NCBI RefSeq assembly: GCF_006874475.1 | Contig: NZ_VIRM01000057.1 | Span: 1-61,985, forward strand | Direction: 5' to 3' | DNA: 61,985 bases | Source: Microbispora hainanensis | Lineage (GTDB): Bacteria; Actinomycetota; Actinomycetes; Streptosporangiales; Streptosporangiaceae | Part shown: piece after piece, positions 8,559 to 15,417 of the stretch | Numbering within the stretch: the first letter of the stretch is position 1 | How the letters are laid out: the number at the start of each line of letters is the position of its first letter | The notes under the pieces: generated by a model | What the model saw: only the letters and a program-made list of their open reading frames with translations | The model's database searches: none | Told to the model about the DNA's origin: nothing | Program-made: the position numbers and the translations under genes

Positions 8559-9602
8559 GTGAACGTGGCGGCGGACAGGATCCGGCGGGTCGACGCGCTG
8601 CGCGGGTTCGCGGTGTGCGGGATCATGCTGGTCAACGCCTGGCAGCAGAGGGTGCGGCACGGGCCGACCTCGCTCGACTGGGTGATGGGCAACCTGTTCC
8701 AGAGCCGCTTCTATCCGATGTTCGCGTTCCTGTTCGGGTTGTCCTTCGCGCTGTTCCTGCGCTCGGCCCGGCTGCGCACGCGGCGCCCGCGCGTCGTCAT
8801 GCTGCGGCGCCTGGCCGTGCTCGCGGCCCTGGGCGCGGGGCACATGCTGATCGATCCCGGCGAGGTGCTGCTGCCGTACGCGCTGCTCGGGGTGGTCGTG
8901 CTGCTTCCGGCGAGCCTGCTGCCCCGGGCGGCCGTGCTGCTGGTGGGCTGCGGCGTCCTGGTCGCCTCCGTGCTCGACCCCCATCCGTACGTGCTGATCA
9001 CCGCGCTGTTCCTGCTCGGCCTGGCCGCCGCGCCCGAGGGGGAGGCGAGGAGGGGCGCCGGGCGCCTCGGCGGGGCCGACGGCCTGGGCAGCGGGCCGCT
9101 CCTCGGCGCCGCGTGCGGGACGGCGGCCCTGCTCGCGGCCGGGCTGACCTGGTGGTGGAACCACGCGCCGCCCGGCGGCGGGGTCTACCAGGCGGCGGCG
9201 CTGTGCGGCGCGGCGGCGTACGCGACGGCGTTCCTGCTCGTCGCCCGTCGTACGGCGGTGTTCGAGGCGCTGGGCCGGATGACGCTGACCAACTACGTGA
9301 CGGGCACGACGGTGATCGTGCTGGCGATGCCGCTTCTGGAGGCCGACCGCACGGGGGCCGCCGTCGTGGTGCTCGCCGTCGTCACCGTCGCCGTGCAGGC
9401 GGTCTTCTGCAGGTGGTGGCTCGCCCGGCATCGGTACGGCCCGCTGGAGTGGGTGTGGCGCACGCTCACGTGGTGGGGCACCTCCCGGGGCATCTGGTGG
9501 GGCACGGCGGCGACCGGGCAGACTGTGATCCGTGACCCGCGTAGCGCTGTGCCAGATTCCCGTCGACCACGACCCGGAGACCAACCTCTCGACCGTGCGT
9601 GA
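8559..9602 (+). CDS. DUF418 family integral membrane protein
   Basis: A 347-aa polytopic protein. The opening RIRRVDALRGFAVCGIMLVN is the DUF418 signature, and about eight hydrophobic helices follow, ending in LGRMTLTNYVTGT and PLEWVWRTLTWW. DUF418 members resemble acyltransferase-3 membrane proteins but have no proven general function. The GTG at 8559 has AAGGGACGG about 5 bases upstream. The recognisable domain ends near 9483. The last 40 codons run 71 nt into the next gene and look like read-through of its 5' end, so the true C-terminus may be non-conserved. Confidence 0.8.
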   Translation: MNVAADRIRRVDALRGFAVCGIMLVNAWQQRVRHGPTSLDWVMGNLFQSRFYPMFAFLFGLSFALFLRSARLRTRRPRVVMLRRLAVLAALGAGHMLIDPGEVLLPYALLGVVVLLPASLLPRAAVLLVGCGVLVASVLDPHPYVLITALFLLGLAAAPEGEARRGAGRLGGADGLGSGPLLGAACGTAALLAAGLTWWWNHAPPGGGVYQAAALCGAAAYATAFLLVARRTAVFEALGRMTLTNYVTGTTVIVLAMPLLEADRTGAAVVVLAVVTVAVQAVFCRWWLARHRYGPLEWVWRTLTWWGTSRGIWWGTAATGQTVIRDPRSAVPDSRRPRPGDQPLDRA

Positions 9603-10323
9603 CGCCCTAGCACGGGCGCGGGGGGCGGACCTCGCCGTGTTCCCCGAGGCGACGCTCTCCCGGTTCGGCCCGGGAATCCTCGAGACGGCCCAGCCGCTGG
9701 ACGGCCCGTTCGTCACCGGCCTCGCCGAGGCCGCGCGCGAGCACGGCACGGCCGTCATCGCCGGAGTCTTCGAGCCCGCCGCGGACGGCAGGGTGTGGAA
9801 CACGGCCGTCGCCCTGCGGGAGGACGGCTCGCTCGCCGCCGCCTACCGGAAGATCCACCTGTTCGACTCCTTCGGGGCGAAGGAGTCGAAGCTGGTCGCG
9901 CCGGGGGACGTGCCGGAGGTGGTGGAGCTGGCCGGGCTCAGGATCGGCCTGATCACCTGTTACGACGTCCGCTTCCCCGAGCTGGCCCGCGCGCTGGTCG
10001 ACCGGGGCGCGGACACGTTCGCCGTGATCGCCGCCTGGGGCTCGGGCCCGCTGAAGGAGGACCACTGGACGACTCTGGTGAGGGCCAGGGCCATCGAGAA
10101 CACCACCTGGACCATCGCGGTCGGTCAAGCCCCCAATCCCGCCATACCGGACGGGTTCGGTGTGGGCCGCAGCATGCTCGTCGATCCGATGGGCGTCGCC
10201 CGGCATGACCTGGGCACGGGCCCCGGCGTGCTGATCGTGGAGATCGACACGGCGTGGACCGAGACCGCGCGCGCCACCCTCCCCTCGCTCGAACACCGCC
10301 GGCTCGGAGTCGGCAGATCGTAA
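9532..10323 (+). CDS. Carbon-nitrogen hydrolase (nitrilase-superfamily amidase)
   Basis: A 263-aa enzyme of the nitrilase superfamily with the full catalytic set: E39 (FPEATLS), K107 (YRKIHLFD) and C143 (LITCYDVRFPE). The length and the C-terminal EHRRLG segment fit the omega-amidase or predicted deaminated-glutathione amidase branch, but the substrate is not fixed by sequence. The GTG start overlaps the preceding gene by 71 nt in another frame, so the two are probably cotranscribed. No signal peptide is seen. Confidence 0.88.
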   Translation: MTRVALCQIPVDHDPETNLSTVRDALARARGADLAVFPEATLSRFGPGILETAQPLDGPFVTGLAEAAREHGTAVIAGVFEPAADGRVWNTAVALREDGSLAAAYRKIHLFDSFGAKESKLVAPGDVPEVVELAGLRIGLITCYDVRFPELARALVDRGADTFAVIAAWGSGPLKEDHWTTLVRARAIENTTWTIAVGQAPNPAIPDGFGVGRSMLVDPMGVARHDLGTGPGVLIVEIDTAWTETARATLPSLEHRRLGVGRS

Positions 10324-10333
10324 ACTTGGCCCC

Positions 10334-10792
10334 ATGAGCGAGCCGGGACGCAGGACGCGGATGCAGAAGGTGGTTCCGCCGCGGCTGCTCGTGCCGTACC
10401 TGTCGGGCCGTCGCACGATCATCTCCGGCTACGTGTACCGGGTGCAGGACTGCGACCGCCTGACCACTCCGGCCGCGCTCGTCGAGGCCCTCGACCTGAG
10501 TTTCGACGGATCGGAGCTGACGCCGGACGTGCCCGAGCTGTACATCATGCGCTGGGACGCGCGGGACATCGACACCTATGTCGTCCCGTACGGCCCGCAC
10601 ATGGGCGGTGATTGGAGCGATGCACCACCCTTCACCGGGAACGGCTTCACCGCCTCGCGCGAGCAGGTGGTGCCGCAGTTCCACACGATGCCCATGCCGG
10701 TCCCCGCGGGCGCGGAGATCGTCCACCTCGGCGCGGCAGGGGAGCGTCCGTTCGCCGGGTACGACGGCCTGACCTGGCGGCCGGCGCGATGA
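10334..10792 (+). CDS. Hypothetical protein
   Basis: A 152-aa soluble protein that I do not recognise. It is rich in aromatic residues (SGYVYRVQDC, ELYIMRWDARDIDTYVVPYGP) and has no signal peptide or membrane segment. It starts 10 bp after the amidase stop. A TAAACT hexamer at 10321-10326 could be a -10 element giving an almost leaderless transcript, although no clear -35 accompanies it and there is no Shine-Dalgarno sequence. Its stop overlaps the start of the next gene (ATGA), so the two are translationally coupled and probably functionally linked. Confidence 0.6.
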   Translation: MSEPGRRTRMQKVVPPRLLVPYLSGRRTIISGYVYRVQDCDRLTTPAALVEALDLSFDGSELTPDVPELYIMRWDARDIDTYVVPYGPHMGGDWSDAPPFTGNGFTASREQVVPQFHTMPMPVPAGAEIVHLGAAGERPFAGYDGLTWRPAR

Positions 10793-11235
10793 GCGAGATC
10801 GAGCCGGTCGGCCTGGGATTCGTCGCCCGCTACCGCGACCGGGACTACGCCGCCGCGGTCGGGCCCGGCGGGGACGACGTCGTGCTGTTCAGCGAGACGC
10901 CGCAGGAGGGGTTCACCGCCGCGGGCGGCTACTGGCGACTGCGGGTGAGCCGTGCCACGCTGGAGCGGCTGACCCTGCTGCGCACGGTCGGGGCGTTCGG
11001 CGGCGAGCCGTGCCTCGTGCTGGACGAGGACGATGGCGGCGACGGTGGGGAGGGCGGCCTGCACATCGCCTACACCGGCCACAACGGCCTGAAGGCCGAG
11101 GCGCTCGGCTACTGGCTCGTGGACCACGGCGCCTACGAGGTGGTCGTGCCCCGCGACGAGGTCCACGCGATCCGGGTGGAGCGCGTCCCGGTGCCGCTCA
11201 CCACTGACCGGCCGGACGGTCACGAGGGCCCGTGA
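10789..11235 (+). CDS. Hypothetical protein coupled to the preceding gene
   Basis: A 148-aa protein of unknown function. The start is taken at ATG 10789, in a 4-nt ATGA overlap with the upstream gene; the frame is open further 5' but that part reads as a shadow. The sequence looks like an all-beta domain (GFVARYRDRDYAAAVG, GGYWRLRVSRATLERL, HDEVHAIRV-like end) with an acidic glycine-rich insert DEDDGGDGGEGG near residue 80. No membrane segment or signal is seen. Only the conserved-looking gene order with its partner can be used as context. Confidence 0.6.
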   Translation: MSEIEPVGLGFVARYRDRDYAAAVGPGGDDVVLFSETPQEGFTAAGGYWRLRVSRATLERLTLLRTVGAFGGEPCLVLDEDDGGDGGEGGLHIAYTGHNGLKAEALGYWLVDHGAYEVVVPRDEVHAIRVERVPVPLTTDRPDGHEGP

Positions 11236-11252
11236 CGGCCCCGCGCCTCTGA

Positions 11253-11291
11253 GACGGCCGGTTCAGACGGCCGGTTCAGACGGCCGGTTCA
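11253..11291. repeat. Three exact 13-bp tandem repeats at a gene end
   Basis: GACGGCCGGTTCA occurs three times head to tail (11253, 11266, 11279). The third copy contains the stop codon of the carboxyltransferase gene on the minus strand. It lies between convergent genes and probably arose by slippage. Confidence 0.9.
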
Positions 11292-12791
11292 GGAGCCGAG
11301 CGACCGATAGCGGGCGAAGCGGGCCGCCGTCCGCTCCTCCGCCGGGCGGTCGAGCAGGCCCGCGATCTCGTGTTCGAGCGTGCGGCCGACCCTGCGGCAG
11401 AACTCCTCCGGCTCGTACGCCGCATCGGGCCGTTCCGGCACGATCCGGTCCACGATGCCGTCCCGTCGCAGGTCGGCGGCGCGTACGCCCTGGGCGGCGG
11501 CGATCTCCGGGGCGAAATCGACGGTCCGGTACATCAGGGCCGAGGCGCCCTCCGGCGGGAGCGGGGACAGCCAGGCGTGCTGCGCGCTGACGACCCGGTC
11601 GGCCGGGAGCAGGGCCAGCGCGGCGCCGCCCGCGCCCTCCCCCAGCAGCAGGCACACGGTCGGCGCGTCGAGCATGACGAGGTCGGCCAGGCAGCGGGCG
11701 ATCTCGGCGGCCAGGCCGCTCTCCTCGGCCGCCTTCGACAGCTCCGCCCCGCCGGTGTCGACGACCGTGACCAGCGGCAGGCCCAGTTCGCCGGCCAGGC
11801 GCATGCCGCGTCTGGCCACCCGCAGCCCGGCCGGGCCGAGCGTGCTGCCCGTCCGCTGCCGGCGCCGGTCCTGACCGAGGACGACGGCGGGCGCGGCGCC
11901 GAACCTGGCCAGCGCCAGCAGCAGGCCGGGGTCGCGCTCCCCCGTGCCGGTGCCGTGCAGCGGGGTCACGTCGCGTGCGCCGTATTTGAGCAGCTCGCGC
12001 ACGCCGGGGCGGTCGTCGCGGCGCGAGCGGGTGATGGCCTCCCACGCGGGTACGGGTTCGGCCGGCTCTTCGGGTTCCCGGCCGGGCTCCAGCCCTTCGC
12101 GCGGGGCGCAGAGCACGGCCAGCACCCGGATGGCGATCTCCCGCGCGTCCTCGGCCGAGACGACGGCGTCGACCAGCCCGTGGGCGTAGAGGTTCTCCGC
12201 GACCTGGACCCCTTTGGGAAACGGATAGCCGTGCAGCGACTCGAACACCCGCGGCCCGAGGAAGCCGATGAGCGCGCCCGGCTCCGCGGCCGTCACATGC
12301 CCGAGCGATCCCCACGAGGCGAGCACCCCGCCCGTCGTGGGATGGCGCAGATAGACGACGTACGGCAGGCCGGCGGCGCGGTGCGCGGCGACCGCCGCGG
12401 TGATCTTCACCATCTGGGCGAAGGCCGGCGCGCCCTCCTGCATGCGGATGCCGCCGCTGGCGGGGGCGGCGAGCAGCGGCAGGCGCTCGGCAGTGGCCCT
12501 CTCGACGGCCCGGACGAGCCGCTCGGCCGCCGCCATCCCGATGGAGCCCCCCAGGAAGGAGAACTCGCAGGCGACGACGGCCACCCGGCGTCCGTCGAGC
12601 GTGCCCTCTCCGGTGACGACCGACTCGTCGTACCCCGTCCTGGCCCGGGCGTGGGCGAGTTCGGCGGCGTACTCCGAGCCGGGCTCGGCCCGGTCGCGCG
12701 GGGGCTCGTCCCACGACTTCCACGAGTGCGCGTCGAGCACCCGCGCGATCAGCGTCCGCGCGTCCGGCCTGGCCGCGTCAGCCGTGCTCAT
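11289..12791 (-). CDS. Biotin-dependent carboxyltransferase, fused beta-alpha type (AccD/AccA-like)
   Basis: A 500-aa acyl-CoA carboxylase carboxyltransferase. The N-terminal half (to about 235) is AccD-like, with EFSFLGGSIGMAAAERL, the oxyanion glycines in ASGGIRMQEG, and PTTGGVLASWGSLG. The C-terminal half is AccA-like, with PLVTVVDTGG and GEGAGGAALALLPADRV. The N-terminal four-cysteine zinc finger of the E. coli beta subunit is missing. It would transfer carboxyl from carboxybiotin to an acyl-CoA, but needs a biotin carboxylase and carrier, which are not in this window. It overlaps the upstream CaiB gene by 4 nt, so a shared CoA-thioester substrate pool is likely. Confidence 0.85.
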   Translation of the reverse strand: MSTADAARPDARTLIARVLDAHSWKSWDEPPRDRAEPGSEYAAELAHARARTGYDESVVTGEGTLDGRRVAVVACEFSFLGGSIGMAAAERLVRAVERATAERLPLLAAPASGGIRMQEGAPAFAQMVKITAAVAAHRAAGLPYVVYLRHPTTGGVLASWGSLGHVTAAEPGALIGFLGPRVFESLHGYPFPKGVQVAENLYAHGLVDAVVSAEDAREIAIRVLAVLCAPREGLEPGREPEEPAEPVPAWEAITRSRRDDRPGVRELLKYGARDVTPLHGTGTGERDPGLLLALARFGAAPAVVLGQDRRRQRTGSTLGPAGLRVARRGMRLAGELGLPLVTVVDTGGAELSKAAEESGLAAEIARCLADLVMLDAPTVCLLLGEGAGGAALALLPADRVVSAQHAWLSPLPPEGASALMYRTVDFAPEIAAAQGVRAADLRRDGIVDRIVPERPDAAYEPEEFCRRVGRTLEHEIAGLLDRPAEERTAARFARYRSLGS

Positions 12792-13969
12792 GGCGAACGC
12801 CGCTCCCGTCCGGCCAGCCAGTCGAGCACGGCGTCGTTGTCCTGGCCCAGGGCGGGAGGCGCCGCATGTCCCTCGCCGGCCGCCGGGGTTCCTGCTTGAT
12901 CGTCACGGTCGAAGCGTAGCGGCGGGCCGGGGAGCTCGATCGGGCCGAGCACGGGATGATCGACGGTGACGACCAGGCCCTGCGACCGGACCTGGTCCCA
13001 GGCGTACACCTCGTCGATCGACCGGATCGCGCCCGAGGGCACGCCGACCTCGCGCAGCGCCGCGAGCCAGTGCTCGCGGTCGTGCGCCGCCAGCGCCTTC
13101 TCCATCTCGGCGATCAGCTCTTCCCGATGCGCGAACCTATCCCTGTTTGTCGCATATTTCGGCATTTCGGGATCTATGTCCAGTAGCTGGGCGACCTTGC
13201 GCCACTGCCCGTCGTTGGCCACCGCGATCTGGATCATGCCGTCCGCACAGTGGAAGGCGCCGTACGGGGCGATGGAGGCGTGGTGGTTGCCGCCGGCCCT
13301 CGGCACCGTGCCGGCGACGGTCCAGGCGGTGCCGTGATAGGAGTGCACACCCACGATCGACGCCAGCAGGGACGTCCTGACGACCCTCCCGCGGCCGGTG
13401 CGCTCGCGCTCGTACAGGGCCGCGACCACCCCGTACGCGCCGTGGATGCCCGCGAGCAGGTCGGCGATCGAGGTGCCGACCCGGTAGGGCTCGTCGGACG
13501 AGGGCCCGGTCAGCGACATCAGCCCGGCCTCCCCCTGGGCGATCTGGTCGTAGCCGGGCCGGCCGCCCTCGGGACCGTCGTGGCCGAAGCCGGTGATGGA
13601 CAGGATCACCAGCCGGGGGTTGAGGGCGTGGAGGCGCTCGACGGGGAACCCGAGGCGGTCGAGCACACCCGTGCGGAAGTTCTCCACCAGCACGTCGCTC
13701 TGCCGTACGAGCCGCTCGATCAGGGCGCGGCCCTCCTCGGACTTCATGTCCACAGTGATCGACCGCTTGTTGCGGTTGGCCGCGAGGAAGTAGGTGGATA
13801 TGGCATGGTCCGGGCCGACGAAGGGGCCCCATTCGCGCGACTCGTCGCCCGCCGGGTGCTCCACCTTGACCACATGAGCGCCCAGATCGCCGAGCATCTG
13901 CGTGCAGTGCGGCCCGGCGAGGGCCCGGGACAGATCGAGGACGACGATGCCGCTGAGAGGTCCCTGCAC
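12788..13969 (-). CDS. CaiB/BaiF family CoA transferase
   Basis: A 393-aa class III CoA transferase that moves CoA between carboxylic acids through an aspartyl intermediate. The N-terminus (PLSGIVVLDLSRALAGPHCTQMLGDLG) is the family hallmark. D170, in GTSIADLLAG, aligns with the catalytic aspartate of formyl-CoA transferase. VENFRTGVLDRLG (96-108) is also typical. It is the first gene of a two-gene unit with the fused carboxyltransferase (ATGA overlap). The acyl substrate is unknown. Together the pair might activate and carboxylate a carboxylic acid, which is an inference. Confidence 0.9.
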   Translation of the reverse strand: MQGPLSGIVVLDLSRALAGPHCTQMLGDLGAHVVKVEHPAGDESREWGPFVGPDHAISTYFLAANRNKRSITVDMKSEEGRALIERLVRQSDVLVENFRTGVLDRLGFPVERLHALNPRLVILSITGFGHDGPEGGRPGYDQIAQGEAGLMSLTGPSSDEPYRVGTSIADLLAGIHGAYGVVAALYERERTGRGRVVRTSLLASIVGVHSYHGTAWTVAGTVPRAGGNHHASIAPYGAFHCADGMIQIAVANDGQWRKVAQLLDIDPEMPKYATNRDRFAHREELIAEMEKALAAHDREHWLAALREVGVPSGAIRSIDEVYAWDQVRSQGLVVTVDHPVLGPIELPGPPLRFDRDDQAGTPAAGEGHAAPPALGQDNDAVLDWLAGRERRSP

Positions 13970-14059
13970 GGCCAGCCTCCACGGGGGTTGCTAAGGAGAA
14001 CGTCCTTCGGTCTCCACCGGCAAGACTGCCAAATCGCCCCGCCCGAAGACAGCCCCCGG

Positions 14060-14089
14060 CCGTGCCTCCCGGCGCCCCGGGCGGCACGG
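14060..14089 (-). terminator. Two-part GC hairpin downstream of the 51-aa gene
   Basis: CCGTGCC and GGCACGG arms enclose an inner CCCGG/CCGGG stem with a short CGCC loop. It lies 20 bp beyond the stop of the small gene on the minus strand and upstream of the CaiB gene. It has no T-tract, as is common in high-GC actinomycetes. Confidence 0.5.
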
Positions 14090-14108
14090 AGCTGCCGGGC
14101 GTTCCCTG

Positions 14109-14264
14109 TCAGTGGTGAGTGCGATGGCCGCGCCACTGGTCCATCAGCCGGCGCACCCGCTGCCGGTTCTGCGGATCACGCGCCATGGTCTTGGCCTTCT
14201 CGACGTTCTCGCGCCCCTTGGGGGTCTGCAGGTATTCCCTGATGCGCTGGACGATAGATGCCAT
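14109..14264 (-). CDS. Small basic hypothetical protein (51 aa)
   Basis: A 51-codon frame beginning MASIVQRIREYLQTPKGREN and ending in a basic RQRVRRLMDQWRGHRTHH tail. It is preceded by GGTGAG about 6 bases upstream of the ATG and followed by a strong hairpin. The length and the pattern of an amphipathic N-terminal helix, a TPKGR turn and a basic C-terminus resemble small conserved actinomycete proteins annotated as hypothetical. No function can be given. It stands alone between the CaiB gene and the next small membrane-anchored protein. Confidence 0.65.
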   Translation of the reverse strand: MASIVQRIREYLQTPKGRENVEKAKTMARDPQNRQRVRRLMDQWRGHRTHH

Positions 14265-14418
14265 CTGTAACTCACCATCCCGTTTGTGCCGTTACTGAAC
14301 GGCTACCCACCGGCACCGCCGCCAATCACCGGTGGCGGTCCGGGCATGGGGCCGGTGTCGCCCAGCTTCACCGGCATGCAGCGCGTTCGGACCGGTCGAA
14401 TCGCGGGCGCCGGGCCTG

Positions 14419-14991
14419 TCACCGTCGTTCCGGCTCAGCCCCGAGGTCACTGGCCGGTCCGACCGCGCCGGGTTTCTGTCGCGGAGGCCGCGATCGCAGG
14501 CGCAGGTCGGCGTACACGCTCGCAGGAGGTGTGGAGGCCGTCCGTGCCGCGAGGTCCTCAAAGTAGATCCAGAAGTGCAGTCCGTGCTTGCGCCGCTCGG
14601 TGTACGCATACGGAGCCAGGGCGTCCCACAGGCGCACGATGTTCGTACCGTAGGAGCCGATGACCAAGCTCTGGTCGATCATCCCGTGCGCCACGAGTTT
14701 TCCCAGGTCGTCGTAGAACAGCCCGATGGTGTTCGCATAGGAACGTGCCTGCTCGGGCAGACCGCGCCAGCCTCTTTCGGCTTGGTATTCACGGGCCAGC
14801 GTGGTCAGCACATATTCCTGCGCCTTGAACCACGTCGCGCTCCGCGAGTGGTTGAAGGCCTCAAGCACCACCGGCAGGTGATTTCCACCACTGGCCAGGC
14901 GGATCTGCCGGAGAGTCAGGAGTACGGAGATGACGAGCGCCGTGAGGGAGATCGCCAGCGCGGCGACGTTCAATGCGGTAGTCGCGTCCAC
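14419..14991 (-). CDS. DUF4760-like membrane-anchored protein
   Basis: A 190-aa protein with one N-terminal membrane helix (about residues 6-28, AALAISLTALVISVLLTL) and a soluble helical domain (LEAFNHSRSATWFKAQEYVLTTLA, SYANTIGLFYDDLGKLVAHGMID, WDALAPYAYTERRKHGLHFWIYFEDLA). This arrangement matches the DUF4760 family, whose function is unknown. The last 30 residues are basic, proline-rich and not conserved-looking. There is no operon partner. Confidence 0.65.
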   Translation of the reverse strand: MDATTALNVAALAISLTALVISVLLTLRQIRLASGGNHLPVVLEAFNHSRSATWFKAQEYVLTTLAREYQAERGWRGLPEQARSYANTIGLFYDDLGKLVAHGMIDQSLVIGSYGTNIVRLWDALAPYAYTERRKHGLHFWIYFEDLAARTASTPPASVYADLRLRSRPPRQKPGAVGPASDLGAEPERR

Positions 14992-15417
14992 GAGCCGAAT
15001 CTACAGGCCGCTTTCGTCGTTCCGGGAATGCACCAGCCAGCCCCATCACCCAAGGCAGGTGTTCTCGTATACGGCTTGCTCAGTTTCTGTGCACGCATGC
15101 AAAACATCCTGGGTCATCTGACTCAGAACCCGCCTTGGCGATGTTCCGCTATAGAGCGCCGGGTGGTCCGCCTTTTGCGCGAGTGATCGTTCCGCTGCCG
15201 CGGCAAGGGCAGAGCCGCGCTCAAGGTCGGAAAGACGTCGTATCCGAGCGCCCGCTTCGTCACCTGGCCGAGGCACGGCCGCCCCGCACGCACGACCGCG
15301 TGCTGGTCGCCGGGACGGAGCAGATCGTGCCCAACGCCACACCCAGCCACATGCTGCTGCACGGACTGCTGACGAGCGGCGCCACCACCGGCTCATCGGC
15401 GCCGCTCCGGCGGCATG
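14992..15417. other. 426-bp region without a supported gene
   Basis: The first 130 bp upstream of the DUF4760-like gene are AT-richer than average and could hold its promoter. The remainder has open frames on both strands but none with a recognisable motif, a good ribosome-binding site or a plausible N-terminus. It may contain decayed coding sequence. I see no structured RNA or clear terminator. Confidence 0.5.

Noticed and set aside
6017..8692. Long open frame on the minus strand (nearly 900 codons) opposite the RyR and SLOG genes
   Set aside because: It is antisense to well-supported genes, has low-complexity Arg/Ala/Pro content and no domain motifs. Such frames arise from the third-position GC bias of this genome; the same applies to many other long antisense frames in the window.
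14286..14663. Proline/glycine-rich frame on the plus strand (NGYPPAPPPITGGGPGMG)
   Set aside because: It overlaps the 3' end of the DUF4760-like gene in antisense, has no ribosome-binding site at its GTG, and becomes arginine-rich noise after 30 codons.
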